Shown: positions 49,330-58,047 of the stretch, piece after piece
Layout of the letters: each line of letters opens with the position of its first letter
Position numbering within the stretch: the stretch's first letter is position 1
NCBI RefSeq assembly: GCF_007830255.1
Contig: NZ_VLKG01000002.1
Coordinates: forward strand, 124,001-188,000
DNA: 64,000 nt
Direction: 5' to 3'
Source of the DNA: Azomonas agilis
Lineage (GTDB): Bacteria; Pseudomonadota; Gammaproteobacteria; Pseudomonadales; Pseudomonadaceae
Notes under the pieces: model-generated
Database searches by the model: none
What the model was told of the DNA's origin: nothing
What the model saw: only the letters and a program-made list of their open reading frames with translations
Made by a program: the position numbers and the translations under genes

Positions 49330-49357
49330 AAAAAGCCCCTTTTAAAGGGGCTTTTTG
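49330..49357 (+). terminator. Rho-independent terminator after tRNA-Asp copy 2
   Basis: A 12-base-pair stem (AAAAAGCCCCTT with AAGGGGCTTTTT, loop TTA) with A and T runs on its sides, about ten bases after the tRNA. Confidence 0.92.
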
Positions 49358-49613
49358 CTTTCCGGTTTTTTAATCCTAGACTTTAACCCGCATTAGAGTT
49401 CAAACATCTGCGCTGCTCAGGGTGCTGCATCTTTGCTTGATCGAACCACCTAGGCGATACATGCGACAAACCCAGTTCCTGAGCTTGAGTTTTCCAGACT
49501 CGCTTCGGAATGGGTTGACTCAAACGATCCTTGATTTCCCCCTAGCCAGTGTTCCTGAGTGCCTGCTACTCTGATCCACTCTTTCGCCCTTGTGGCGCCT
49601 CTAAGGACATCAC

Positions 49614-50453
49614 ATGAAATTCCAACGTTTGACACCTGCGCTGGCCCTTGTCGGTCTGGTTCTGGCAGGGTGTGAACAGCAGCAGGCCGGTGTCGAACTG
49701 AGTACTTCAGTACAAAAGGCATCCTACGGTATTGGCTTAAATATGGGGAAAAGCATGCTGCAAGACGGCATAGAGGATCTTGATCCTCATGCAGTAGCAG
49801 CCGGAATTCAGGATGCGCTGAATAAAAAGAAACAGCAGGTCTCAGACGAAGAGTTGATGCAAGCCTTCACCCTCTTGCAAGCCAAAGCCGAAGAGCGCAT
49901 GGCTGAGCAAAGTGAGGCAAACCTTAAAGCAGGTCAGAAATACCTTGAGGACAACGCCAAGCGTCCCGGCGTTAAAACCACAGCCTCTGGTTTGCAGTAC
50001 GAAGTCATTAAAGCAGCCGCTGAAGGTGAACAGCCTAGCTTGGATGATATCGTCACTGTTCACTACGAAGGCCGTTTAATTGACGGTACCCTGTTTGACA
50101 GCTCCATTGAGCGAGGTAGCCCTATTGATCTGCCGGTAGGTGGTGTAATTCCTGGCTGGATTGAGGGTTTGCAGTTGATGCATGTAGGGGAGAAGTACAA
50201 ACTCTATATCCCCAGCAAGTTAGCCTACGGTGAGCAAAGCCCAAGCCCAGTGATTCCAGCCAACTCCGTCTTGGTGTTTGAGTTAGAGTTGCTGAGTATT
50301 AAAGACTTGAAAGCAGCCCTAGCCACTGATGCTGAAGCACCTACTGAAGAAGTAGAGTCGGAAGCAAAAGAAGCCGAAGCCGCTGAAGCTCCTAAAGCCG
50401 AAGCTGCTCCTAAAACCAAGGAACTAGCTCCTGCTCAGCCTAAAGTTGAGTAA
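49614..50453 (+). CDS. FKBP-type peptidyl-prolyl isomerase, lipoprotein
   Basis: 279 residues. Lipobox LAGC near residue 20 predicts a lipoprotein. An FKBP N-terminal dimerisation domain (SYGIGLNMGKSMLQDG to about residue 115) is followed by the isomerase domain (about 122-222: VTVHYEGRLIDGTLFDSS, LPVGGVIPGWIEGLQLM, YIPSKLAYGEQSPSP). This is the FkpA/Mip layout for periplasmic folding. An unusual tail of about 50 residues is rich in Glu, Ala, Lys and Pro. Next to rdgC and tRNA genes as PA3262 in Pseudomonas. The 294-base gap upstream holds only the tRNA terminator and no further feature I could identify. Confidence 0.92.
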   Translation: MKFQRLTPALALVGLVLAGCEQQQAGVELSTSVQKASYGIGLNMGKSMLQDGIEDLDPHAVAAGIQDALNKKKQQVSDEELMQAFTLLQAKAEERMAEQSEANLKAGQKYLEDNAKRPGVKTTASGLQYEVIKAAAEGEQPSLDDIVTVHYEGRLIDGTLFDSSIERGSPIDLPVGGVIPGWIEGLQLMHVGEKYKLYIPSKLAYGEQSPSPVIPANSVLVFELELLSIKDLKAALATDAEAPTEEVESEAKEAEAAEAPKAEAAPKTKELAPAQPKVE

Positions 50454-50465
50454 GAGGATTTGCGT

Positions 50466-51251
50466 GTGACTCCGGTAAATACAGTCTCAGAAATCCTTTG
50501 GCCTCCTAAGTTTTTGGAGGCCATGCGGAGTGCTCAGCACTGGGTGGTATTTACCGGAGCAGGGGTATCAGCGGAAAGTGGTATTCCGACTTTCCGCGAT
50601 GCCCTTACAGGGTTGTGGTCGAATTTTGATCCAGAAGATTTAGCCACAACTGAAGCGTTTTTGCGTGACCCCGATTTAGTCTGGGGTTGGTATGAGTGGC
50701 GACGTGCTAAAGTGCTCAAAGTTGCGCCTAATCCAGCCCATCAAGCCATTGCTGAATTAGCTCGGCATGTTCCTCGTTTAACCCTAATTACCCAAAATGT
50801 GGATGACTTGCACGAGCGTGCGGGTAGTCCTTCAGTGCTGCATCTGCACGGCAGTTTGCACCATCCGCGCTGTATGCGTTGTGCCAAGGCTTTAGACCCT
50901 CCGCAGCCTTTGGATACGAGCCAGGGTGAGCAGCTTTTAGCGCCGCCAGTTTGTGTAGATTGCGGCGGGCTGATACGTCCCGGAGTGGTCTGGTTTGGTG
51001 AAATGTTGCCCGAACAAGCCCTAACGCAAGCTTTTGAAGCGGCTGCTCAGTGCGATCTGCTGTTGTCGGTGGGTACGTCTGGTGTGGTGTATCCCGCTGC
51101 GCAAATTCCTCAGTTGGCGGCACGTTCTGGCGCTTGGGTTATACATATTAATCCGCAAAATTTGGCGCTGGGGTCAGAGCGCGAATTCCAGCTAACCGGC
51201 GCAGCAGGGGCGCTCTTGCCTTTATTGGTGCAACAGGTGCTGGCCGATTGA
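50466..51251 (+). CDS. NAD-dependent protein deacylase (sirtuin)
   Basis: SIR2-family enzyme that removes acyl groups from lysine using NAD. Motifs: GAGVSAESGIPTFRD, ITQNVDDLHERAG, LHLHGSLH with the catalytic histidine, zinc cysteines in CMRCAK and CVDCGG, and VVWFGEMLPE. The YEWR stretch (Tyr and Arg three apart in WGWYEWRR) is the YxxR signature of class III sirtuins that favour succinyl and malonyl groups, as in CobB. The GTG at 50466 has AGAGGA seven bases upstream; TTG at 50460 is too close to it. 261 residues. Confidence 0.9.
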   Translation: MTPVNTVSEILWPPKFLEAMRSAQHWVVFTGAGVSAESGIPTFRDALTGLWSNFDPEDLATTEAFLRDPDLVWGWYEWRRAKVLKVAPNPAHQAIAELARHVPRLTLITQNVDDLHERAGSPSVLHLHGSLHHPRCMRCAKALDPPQPLDTSQGEQLLAPPVCVDCGGLIRPGVVWFGEMLPEQALTQAFEAAAQCDLLLSVGTSGVVYPAAQIPQLAARSGAWVIHINPQNLALGSEREFQLTGAAGALLPLLVQQVLAD

Positions 51252-51297
51252 TTAGCTGATCCATGATTTCAGGCATTTTTTTCGGCCTCGGGTTGAG

Positions 51298-51303
51298 TAC
51301 AAT
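51298..51303 (+). promoter_or_regulatory. Candidate -10 box of the hydrogenase operon
   Basis: TACAAT lies about 165 bases before hoxK. No good -35 box is seen at the proper distance, so an activator may be needed. No sigma-54 (GG-N10-GC) site was found, although such promoters drive this operon in Cupriavidus. Confidence 0.3.
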
Positions 51304-51341
51304 GCTGCCCAATTGAACCATGACAAAGTTTGTTCACCATC

Positions 51342-51370
51342 CAACAGAGCCAAGAGATGTTGCTCTGTTG
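51342..51370. repeat. Inverted repeat upstream of hoxK
   Basis: CAACAGAGC, an 11-base spacer and GCTCTGTTG: a perfect nine-base inverted repeat about 100 bases before the hoxK start. It could bind a dimeric regulator or form a leader hairpin. A weaker pair, GGACA/TGTCC, lies at 51418-51437. Confidence 0.5.
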
Positions 51371-51467
51371 CGTTGGGAGGATTTTGTAGCAGCTTCCATC
51401 TTTCGCTGGGCCAGAGGGGACACCGCTGAGAATGTCCTCCCGGTACGGCAGCCTTTAGGGAACCGGC

Positions 51468-52547
51468 ATGTCTCAACTCGAAACTTTTTACGAGGTTATG
51501 CGCCGTCAAGGTATTACCCGGCGCAGCTTCCTCAAATATTGCAGCTTAACCGCTGCGGCCTTGGGTCTTGGCCCGACCTTTGCGCCGCGCATTGCCCATG
51601 CGATGGAAACTAAGCCGCGTACTCCAGTGCTGTGGATTCACGGTTTGGAATGTACCTGCTGCTCGGAATCCTTTATTCGCTCCGCCCATCCTTTGGTGAA
51701 GGATGTGGTGTTGTCGATGATCTCTTTAGATTACGACGATACCCTGATGGCGGCCGCAGGACATCAAGCCGAAGCCGCCCTTGAAGAGACCATGCGTAAA
51801 TATAAGGGCGAATACATTCTGGCGGTGGAGGGCAATCCACCCCTGAATGAAGACGGCATGTTCTGTATCGTTGGTGGTAAGCCCTTCTTAGATCAGCTCA
51901 AACACGCGGCTAAAGATGCTAAAGCGGTGATCGCTTGGGGAAGCTGCGCGAGCTGGGGTTGTGTACAAGCCGCCCGCCCGAATCCAACCAATGCCGTACC
52001 GATCCACAAAGTGATTACCGATAAACCCATCATCAAGGTGCCCGGTTGTCCGCCGATTGCTGAGGTGATGACCGGTGTTATCACCTACATGCTGACTTTC
52101 GGCAAGCTGCCGGAGTTGGATCGTCAAGGCCGTCCGAAGATGTTCTACGGTCAGCGCATTCACGATAAATGCTACCGCCGTCCCCATTTTGATGCGGGCC
52201 AGTTTGTGGAGGCTTGGGACGATGAGGGTGCGCGTAAGGGCTATTGCCTGTACAAAGTCGGCTGTAAAGGCCCAACTACCTATAACGCCTGTTCTACTGT
52301 GCGTTGGAATGAAGGAACTTCCTTCCCCATCCAAGCCGGTCACGGTTGTATCGGCTGCTCGGAGGATGGCTTCTGGGATAAAGGCTCGTTCTATGATCGC
52401 CTGAGCAAAATTCCACAGTTTGGCATTGAGAAAAATGCTGACCAGATCGGTATGGCTGTAGCCGGTGGTGTAGGAGCGGCTGTTGCCGCCCATGCCGCTG
52501 TGACTGCTATCAAACGTGCCCAGCAATCTAAGGGAGATCAGGCATGA
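51468..52547 (+). CDS. hoxK: Membrane-bound [NiFe]-hydrogenase small subunit
   Basis: Electron-transfer subunit with three iron-sulfur clusters. The Tat signal is ITRRSFLKY (residues 16-24), with cleavage likely after AHA45. Counting the mature protein from Met46, the proximal cluster cysteines fall at 17, 19, 20, 115, 120 and 149 ([22 protein letters not shown]). The two extra cysteines, 19 and 120, are those of the [4Fe-3S] cluster of oxygen-tolerant group 1d enzymes. Medial and distal cluster ligands are in the C-terminal half ([32 protein letters not shown]). A C-terminal helix anchors it. 359 residues; overlaps hoxG by four bases. Confidence 0.97.
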   Translation: MSQLETFYEVMRRQGITRRSFLKYCSLTAAALGLGPTFAPRIAHAMETKPRTPVLWIHGLECTCCSESFIRSAHPLVKDVVLSMISLDYDDTLMAAAGHQAEAALEETMRKYKGEYILAVEGNPPLNEDGMFCIVGGKPFLDQLKHAAKDAKAVIAWGSCASWGCVQAARPNPTNAVPIHKVITDKPIIKVPGCPPIAEVMTGVITYMLTFGKLPELDRQGRPKMFYGQRIHDKCYRRPHFDAGQFVEAWDDEGARKGYCLYKVGCKGPTTYNACSTVRWNEGTSFPIQAGHGCIGCSEDGFWDKGSFYDRLSKIPQFGIEKNADQIGMAVAGGVGAAVAAHAAVTAIKRAQQSKGDQA

Positions 52548-54346
52548 GTTTGAATGCCAGCCAGCTCGATAACTCGGGCCGCCGTATTGTCGTTGACCCA
52601 GTTACCCGCATCGAAGGCCACATGCGTTGCGAAGTGAACGTCAACGCCGACAACATCATCACCAACGCGGTATCCACTGGTACCATGTGGCGCGGTCTGG
52701 AGGTGATTCTCAAGGGTCGCGATCCCCGCGATGCTTGGGCCTTTGTGGAGCGCATTTGTGGCGTTTGCACTGGAACCCATGCCCTGACCTCAGTGCGCGC
52801 GGTGGAGGATGCGCTGGGCATCCAAATTCCCTATAACGCGCACATCATCCGCAACCTGATGGATAAAACCCTTCAGGTACACGACCACATCGTGCATTTT
52901 TACCACCTGCACGCGCTGGATTGGGTCAACCCAGTGAATGCGCTGAAGGCCGATCCTAAAGCCACTTCTGAGCTGCAACAGAGCTTGGCTCCCGGTAATC
53001 CCAAGTCCAGCCCCGGCTATTTCCGCGATGTGCAAAACCGCCTGAAAAAATTCGTCGAGAGCGGCCAGTTAGGTCTGTTCAGCAACGGATACTGGGATAA
53101 CCCCGCCTATAAATTACCGCCGGAAGCGGATTTGATGGCGGTGACGCATTATCTGGAAGCACTGGATTTACAGAAAGACATCGTCAAAATCCACACCATC
53201 TTCGGGGGCAAGAACCCGCACCCTAACTATATGGTCGGCGGTGTGCCCTGTGCTATTAATCTGGATGATGTGGGGGCTTCCGGCGCGCCCATTAATATGA
53301 CCAGCCTGAATTTTGTGCTGGAGCGCATTAAAGAAGCTCAGCACTTTGTGAAGAATGTCTATCTGCCGGATTTGATGGCTGTGGCGACCATCTACAAAGA
53401 TTGGTTGTACGGCGGTGGTTTGGCCGGTCAAAACCTGCTGTCTTACGGCACCTTTACCCGCCTGCCGGGGGATAAGTCTACTGATCTGCTACCCGCCGGT
53501 GCCATCATCAACGGTAACTGGAACGAAGTGTTGCCGGTCAATGTGCGCGACCCTGAGGAAATACAGGAGTTTGTCACCCACTCTTGGTATCAGTACGCCG
53601 ACGAGAGCAAAGGCTTGCATCCTTGGGATGGCGTTACCGAGCCTAAATTCGAATTAGGCCCGAACACCAAAGGCACCAAGACCAACATTGAAGCCTTGGA
53701 CGAGGCCCATAAATACAGCTGGATTAAAGCCCCACGCTGGAAGGGTCATGCGATGGAGGTTGGCCCACTGGCACGTTATGTCATTGCCTATGCTTCAGGC
53801 CGTGAGAACGTCAAAGAGCAGGTAGATCGCTCGCTGTCGGCCTTCAACCAAGCCACCGGTTTGGATTTGGGGCTGAAGCAATTCCTACCTTCCACTCTGG
53901 GCCGTACCTTAGCGCGGGCTCTGGAGTGCGAGCTGGCCGTAGATAGCATGTTCGACGACTGGAACGCCCTGGTCACCAACATCAAAAACGGTGACCGTGC
54001 GACTGCCAACGTGGAGAAATGGGATCCCAAAACTTGGCCGAAAGAAGCCAAAGGCGTGGGCATCAATGAAGCGCCGCGTGGGGCCTTGGGCCACTGGATC
54101 AAGATTAAAGACGGCAAGATCGAGAACTATCAGGCCATTGTTCCCACCACTTGGAACGCCTCACCGCGTGACAACAAGGGCAATATCGGTGCCTATGAAG
54201 CCTCGTTGCTGAACACACCGATGGAGCGTCCGGATGAGCCGGTGGAAATCCTGCGTACCCTGCACAGCTTTGATCCCTGTCTGGCCTGCGCGACGCATGT
54301 GATGTCGCCGGACGGTCAAGAGCTGACCCGAGTGAAGGTACGCTAA
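52544..54346 (+). CDS. hoxG: Membrane-bound [NiFe]-hydrogenase large subunit
   Basis: Carries the NiFe(CN)2CO site that splits H2. The four cysteine ligands are C72 and C75 (RICGVCTG) and C579 and C582 (DPCLACATH). The maturation protease HoxM is expected to cut after H585 and remove the last 15 residues ([15 protein letters not shown]). It is exported as a folded complex with HoxK through the Tat signal of HoxK. 600 residues, typical of group 1d. Confidence 0.97.
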   Translation: MSLNASQLDNSGRRIVVDPVTRIEGHMRCEVNVNADNIITNAVSTGTMWRGLEVILKGRDPRDAWAFVERICGVCTGTHALTSVRAVEDALGIQIPYNAHIIRNLMDKTLQVHDHIVHFYHLHALDWVNPVNALKADPKATSELQQSLAPGNPKSSPGYFRDVQNRLKKFVESGQLGLFSNGYWDNPAYKLPPEADLMAVTHYLEALDLQKDIVKIHTIFGGKNPHPNYMVGGVPCAINLDDVGASGAPINMTSLNFVLERIKEAQHFVKNVYLPDLMAVATIYKDWLYGGGLAGQNLLSYGTFTRLPGDKSTDLLPAGAIINGNWNEVLPVNVRDPEEIQEFVTHSWYQYADESKGLHPWDGVTEPKFELGPNTKGTKTNIEALDEAHKYSWIKAPRWKGHAMEVGPLARYVIAYASGRENVKEQVDRSLSAFNQATGLDLGLKQFLPSTLGRTLARALECELAVDSMFDDWNALVTNIKNGDRATANVEKWDPKTWPKEAKGVGINEAPRGALGHWIKIKDGKIENYQAIVPTTWNASPRDNKGNIGAYEASLLNTPMERPDEPVEILRTLHSFDPCLACATHVMSPDGQELTRVKVR

Positions 54347-54361
54347 CCCAAGGAGCCTGCT

Positions 54362-55075
54362 ATGACACAGGAACATGCGTTACACACTGGGGAACAGGTA
54401 CGCAAACAAACCGCCGTCTATGTGTACGAAGCGCCGGTGCGCCTCTGGCACTGGACAACAGCTTTGTGCATCGTGATTTTGAGTGTAACCGGCTATCTGA
54501 TTGGCTCACCCTTACCCACTATGCCCGGTGAAGCCATCGACAATTACCTGATGGGTTACATCCGTTTTGCTCACTTTGCTGCCGGTTATGTGCTGGCTTT
54601 GGGGCTGATCGGGCGTATCTATTGGGCTTTTGTCGGCAATCACCATGCCCGCGAGCTGTTTTTGGTGCCGGTACATCGGATCAGTTGGTGGCGTGAGTTG
54701 TGGCACGAAGTACGCTGGTACCTGTTTTTAGAAAAGGTGCCGAAAAAATACATCGGCCATAACCCTTTGGGGCAATTGGCCATGTTCAGCGTCTTTGTGC
54801 TGGGGGCTATCTTCATGATTATCACCGGCTTTGCTCTCTATGGAGAAGGCTTAGGGGTAGGAAGCTGGGCCGATCAAGCCTTTGGCTGGGTGATTCCCTT
54901 ACTTGGTCAAAGTCAGGATGTGCATACTTGGCACCATTTGGGCATGTGGTACATCATTGTTTTCGTGATGATCCATGTGTATCTGGCCATTCGTGAGGAC
55001 ATCATGTCCCGACAATCGCTGGTATCCACCATGATCGGTGGCTGGCGCATGTTTAAAGACGATAAACCCGACTGA
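54362..55075 (+). CDS. hoxZ: Hydrogenase b-type cytochrome subunit
   Basis: Integral membrane dihaem cytochrome b that anchors the HoxKG dimer to the periplasmic face and passes electrons to quinone. 237 residues with four membrane helices; YEAPVRLWHWTTALCIVILS starts the family, with histidines in helix 1 (RLWHW), helix 2 (FAHFAAGY) and helix 4 (WHHLGMWYIIVFVMIHVY, split here) as likely haem ligands. Same as HyaC/HupC. AGGAG precedes the ATG. Confidence 0.94.
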   Translation: MTQEHALHTGEQVRKQTAVYVYEAPVRLWHWTTALCIVILSVTGYLIGSPLPTMPGEAIDNYLMGYIRFAHFAAGYVLALGLIGRIYWAFVGNHHARELFLVPVHRISWWRELWHEVRWYLFLEKVPKKYIGHNPLGQLAMFSVFVLGAIFMIITGFALYGEGLGVGSWADQAFGWVIPLLGQSQDVHTWHHLGMWYIIVFVMIHVYLAIREDIMSRQSLVSTMIGGWRMFKDDKPD

Positions 55076-55138
55076 TACTCCCATTCCCAAGGCTTGATAT
55101 CCCTTCAGCCTTGGGAAATTTGCCCTACAGGTTATTTC

Positions 55139-55762
55139 ATGAGTGGCAGTATTCTGATTTTAGGCATCGGCAACCTGCTCTGGGCTGACGAAGGCTTTGG
55201 CGTGCGTTGTGTAGAATTGCTCAACAGCCGCTATCGTTTTCCCGAACCGGTGCAACTCATGGATGGCGGAACCCAAGGGTTGTATCTAGTGCCCTATGTG
55301 CAGCAGGCGGAAATCCTGATCGTGTTTGATGCGGTGGACTACGGCTTAGCTCCCGGCAGCCTAAAAATTGTACGCGATGACGAAGTACCCAAATTTATGG
55401 GCGCTAAACGTATGAGCCTGCATCAAACCGGGTTTCAGGACGTATTGGCGCTGGCTGCTTTTAGTGGCTCCTATCCCAAAGAGTTGCTGTTGATTGGCGT
55501 GCAACCGGAAGAGCTGGACGATTTTGGCGGCAGTTTGCGCGAGCCTGTGCGTGCTCAATTAGAGCCCGCGTTGCAGATTGCCTTAGATTTTTTAGCCGAG
55601 CAGGGTGTTGTACCGGAGCAGCGTGCAGCGGATGATCCGGCAACGGAGCTAGCACCAGAACCCTTAGCACTAACGCCCTATGAGCATGGCCGCCCGGATG
55701 AGCAATGTGCTTATCGTCATGGGGATATTCGCTTTATTCCGCAGCCCAGTGAGCAGGATTAA
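55139..55762 (+). CDS. hoxM: Hydrogenase maturation endopeptidase
   Basis: Nickel-sensing protease that cuts the C-terminal peptide of HoxG after metal insertion. The nickel-binding residues match HybD with a shift of two: E18 (LLWADEGFGVR), D64 (VFDAVDYG) and H95 (SLHQTGF). The start at 55139 has CAGG seven bases upstream and begins MSGSILILGIGN like the family; a longer frame from 55094 adds unlikely residues. 207 residues, including a C-terminal extension of about 45 residues not seen in short HybD-type proteases. Also called HyaD/HupD. Confidence 0.94.
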   Translation: MSGSILILGIGNLLWADEGFGVRCVELLNSRYRFPEPVQLMDGGTQGLYLVPYVQQAEILIVFDAVDYGLAPGSLKIVRDDEVPKFMGAKRMSLHQTGFQDVLALAAFSGSYPKELLLIGVQPEELDDFGGSLREPVRAQLEPALQIALDFLAEQGVVPEQRAADDPATELAPEPLALTPYEHGRPDEQCAYRHGDIRFIPQPSEQD

Positions 55763-55764
55763 GC

Positions 55765-56082
55765 ATGTGTATCGGTATTCCTATGCAGGTGGTAGCGCTA
55801 GAGTCCCTGCGTGCTTTATGCACAGCGGATGCTGAAACCCGTTGGGTGGATATTCGTCTGATTGATGTGCCCCAAATCGGTGACTGGCTGCTGGTGTTTT
55901 TAGACAGCGCCCGCGAAATCCTAACCCCCGAACGAGCAGGGCAGATTCAAGAGGCTTTGCTGGCCCTGCAAGCGGCCAGCCGAGGAGATTTTGAAGCCCT
56001 GAGCCGTTGCTTTGCTGACCTCAATCGCGAACCCGAATTGCCGGAGCATTTACGCCCATTTCCCGCTGGAGGTTCTCGCTGA
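55765..56082 (+). CDS. hoxL: HypC-family hydrogenase assembly chaperone
   Basis: 105 residues. MCIGIPMQVV at the N-terminus has the Cys2 used by HypC proteins to hold the Fe(CN)2CO unit. HoxL (HupF) is the second HypC-like protein found only in oxygen-exposed systems, thought to deliver or protect the cofactor for HoxG. Longer than HypC through a C-terminal helix. Two bases separate it from hoxM; its stop shares one base with the hoxO start. Confidence 0.92.
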   Translation: MCIGIPMQVVALESLRALCTADAETRWVDIRLIDVPQIGDWLLVFLDSAREILTPERAGQIQEALLALQAASRGDFEALSRCFADLNREPELPEHLRPFPAGGSR

Positions 56083-56516
56083 TGACCCACCCCTTATTTC
56101 AGCGCCTGATAGATTTGGGTATTCCGCAGCTCGGAGAAGCCGATTGTGAGGCTTATCTACAGGCCCAACCCCTGTGTGTGCTGTTTTTGCATGAGGATCC
56201 GCAGCGTTTCCCCGAATCCCTAGACGTAGCCGTGGTGTTGCCCGAATTACTGAAAGCTTTCCCCATGCTCAGTGCCGCCTTGGTAGAGCGGGCCTTGGAG
56301 CCTAGGTTGCAGGCACGTTATGGGTTCACACTCTGGCCGACCTTGGTCTTTCTCAAACACAGCCAGTATCTGGGGAGCCTGTCGCGGATGCTGGATTGGG
56401 ACGCATATCTGAAGCAAATTCCGCCGCTACTGGCGCGCACGCCACAGATTCCGCTGCAAACTTTAGCTGTTAATAGCCCAGTGTCAGGTTGTTCCAGCGC
56501 GGGAGATGCTCTGTGA
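56082..56516 (+). CDS. hoxO: HoxO/HyaE-type hydrogenase chaperone
   Basis: 144 residues of thioredoxin fold without the redox CxxC (CVLFLHEDPQRFPESLDVAVVLPEL in parts, GFTLWPTLVFLKHSQYLG). HyaE/HupG/HoxO proteins bind the Tat signal of the small subunit and hold it back until its clusters are in place. It overlaps the genes on both sides. Confidence 0.88.
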   Translation: MTHPLFQRLIDLGIPQLGEADCEAYLQAQPLCVLFLHEDPQRFPESLDVAVVLPELLKAFPMLSAALVERALEPRLQARYGFTLWPTLVFLKHSQYLGSLSRMLDWDAYLKQIPPLLARTPQIPLQTLAVNSPVSGCSSAGDAL

Positions 56517-57376
56517 ATCCTGAATTGCCGTTATTGGCCGGAATGGGTGCAGGCGCTCGTCACGAAGACGATGGCCTGAGCTATATGCCGATGCCGCAGG
56601 AGATGAACACCTTTAACGCGCCGCTGCTGCCAGAGTCCGAGATATTGGAGCAGCATCCGCAGGTGTTGCGCTATTTAGAGCACGTCCAGATTGCCTTGGA
56701 GTGCTGGCCCTCAAATCCGCAGCAAGCTCCCTTGGTGTTGGACGATTTACCGGAGGTTGCCGTCAGGCTGATCCAGCAAATCTTGGGCGAGGGCGAAGTA
56801 TCTATCCAATTGCAAGGCCCACAGCCCGCACGTATCCAAGAAACCCTGTTGGCTGGATTGTGGTGGGTGCAACAGCTAGACCCTGAAGGTCATCCTATCC
56901 AGCAATGGTTAGAGGTGGCTGATATTCCGGCCTTGGTATCTGAGCACAGCTTTGCCGGAGCGCGTTGGCCCTTGGTAACCGATTTACCCGAGGGTTTAGT
57001 TAATGCAGGCCCGGTACTGATAGAGCTGTTAGAAGCGGCTGACCGGCAGCAAACTCAGTCCTGTAATGCTGGGCTCCATGATGAGCCCCATGTGGTCAAT
57101 CTATCCTTACTGCCTTTTTCGCCACCGGATCACCAATTTTTGGCCCAATATTTAGGCATAGGCCCGGCTTTGATTCTTTCGCGTGGCTACGGCAATTGCC
57201 GCATCCAAAGCACGGCCACGCCGGGGATTTGGCGGGTACAGTACTTTAACAGCGGCGATCAACTGATCCTCGATACCCTAGAGGTGACGAGTATGCCTCA
57301 AGTAGCCTGTGCTGCCACTGAGGATTTGGCCGACTCCGCCGAGCGCTTGCGCGAAATGCGCGAGGTATTGCTGTGA
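56513..57376 (+). CDS. hoxQ: HoxQ/HyaF-type hydrogenase expression protein
   Basis: 287 residues. HupH/HyaF family: YMPMPQEMNTFNAP, then LLAGLWWVQQLDPEG and ILSRGYGNCRIQSTATPGIWRVQY in parts. Works with HoxO on small subunit maturation. The GTG at 56513 overlaps the hoxO stop and has GGGAG eight bases upstream; a start at 56489 would be inside hoxO and is not needed. Confidence 0.9.
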   Translation: MNPELPLLAGMGAGARHEDDGLSYMPMPQEMNTFNAPLLPESEILEQHPQVLRYLEHVQIALECWPSNPQQAPLVLDDLPEVAVRLIQQILGEGEVSIQLQGPQPARIQETLLAGLWWVQQLDPEGHPIQQWLEVADIPALVSEHSFAGARWPLVTDLPEGLVNAGPVLIELLEAADRQQTQSCNAGLHDEPHVVNLSLLPFSPPDHQFLAQYLGIGPALILSRGYGNCRIQSTATPGIWRVQYFNSGDQLILDTLEVTSMPQVACAATEDLADSAERLREMREVLL

Positions 57377-57591
57377 GCACCCGCTTTGAGGGCAGCTATT
57401 TGGGCGATGACCAGCGCCTCTCGGATGATGCAGTACTGGAGTGCAAAATCTGCTGGTATCAGTACGATCCGGCCCAAGGCGACGAGGTGTGGCAGATTCC
57501 TGCCGGAACGCCCTTTAGCCAGCTTCCAGCCCATTGGTGCTGCCCACGTTGCGAAGGCGCGCGTGAGCAATTTATGGTGGTGGATGTTTAA
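57373..57591 (+). CDS. hoxR: Hydrogenase-linked rubredoxin
   Basis: 72 residues with the rubredoxin iron site: CKIC and, 38 bases of protein later in the fold, CPRC (ECKICWYQYDP, WCCPRCEGAR). HoxR/HupI is needed for full activity of oxygen-tolerant hydrogenase in air, probably by assisting the unusual proximal cluster. An extra cysteine stands before the second pair (WCCPRC). GTG start overlapping hoxQ by four bases. Confidence 0.92.
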   Translation: MSTRFEGSYLGDDQRLSDDAVLECKICWYQYDPAQGDEVWQIPAGTPFSQLPAHWCCPRCEGAREQFMVVDV

Positions 57592-58047
57592 GTGATCAGC
57601 ACCGCCCCCGCCATTGAAGCCTATTTTCAGGCCGTGCATCAGCGTATGGCCGATTTGCCGGTGGTAAATCCGGCTCTGCGGGTGGAGCTGCTGGGTTGGC
57701 AAGCCATTGCCGAGCATGACTGGCTGGGGGTGCTGATTACCCCTTGGTGCATGAATCTGTTTTGGCAGTCCGCAGCCCATCAGCATGCACTAAAGGGCGA
57801 TACCCGGTTGCTGTCCTTGCCGAGCGGGGACTATGAGTGCCTGCTTCATCAAGCAGAGGGCTTAGGCACTTACGCCACTGCTTCCCTGTGTTCACCGATG
57901 CAGGATTTTAACGCTCAGGATGAAGCACAGCAGCTGGCCGAGCAGATTTTAGATTTGCTGTTAGCCGAGCTTACCCGTACTCCTACAGCAGGCGTAAGCC
58001 GCCGAGGTTTGTTTCAGCGTCTGCTGGGGCAGGAGGCTGAGGTATGA
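57592..58047 (+). CDS. hoxT: HybE-family hydrogenase assembly chaperone
   Basis: 151 residues. LLGWQAIAEHDWLGVLITPWCMNLFW is the HybE/HupJ/HoxT signature. Thought to act in quality control of the small and large subunits before Tat export. The GTG start directly follows the hoxR stop; overlap of four bases with hoxV. Confidence 0.9.
   Translation: MISTAPAIEAYFQAVHQRMADLPVVNPALRVELLGWQAIAEHDWLGVLITPWCMNLFWQSAAHQHALKGDTRLLSLPSGDYECLLHQAEGLGTYATASLCSPMQDFNAQDEAQQLAEQILDLLLAELTRTPTAGVSRRGLFQRLLGQEAEV

Noticed and set aside
51252..51467. Sigma-54 promoter before hoxK
   Set aside because: Searched for GG-N10-GC with the wider consensus; none fits. It would be expected from Cupriavidus, so the point was checked with care.
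51888..52526. Minus-strand open frame of 212 codons opposite hoxK
   Set aside because: It mirrors the codon pattern of hoxK and shows no family motif.
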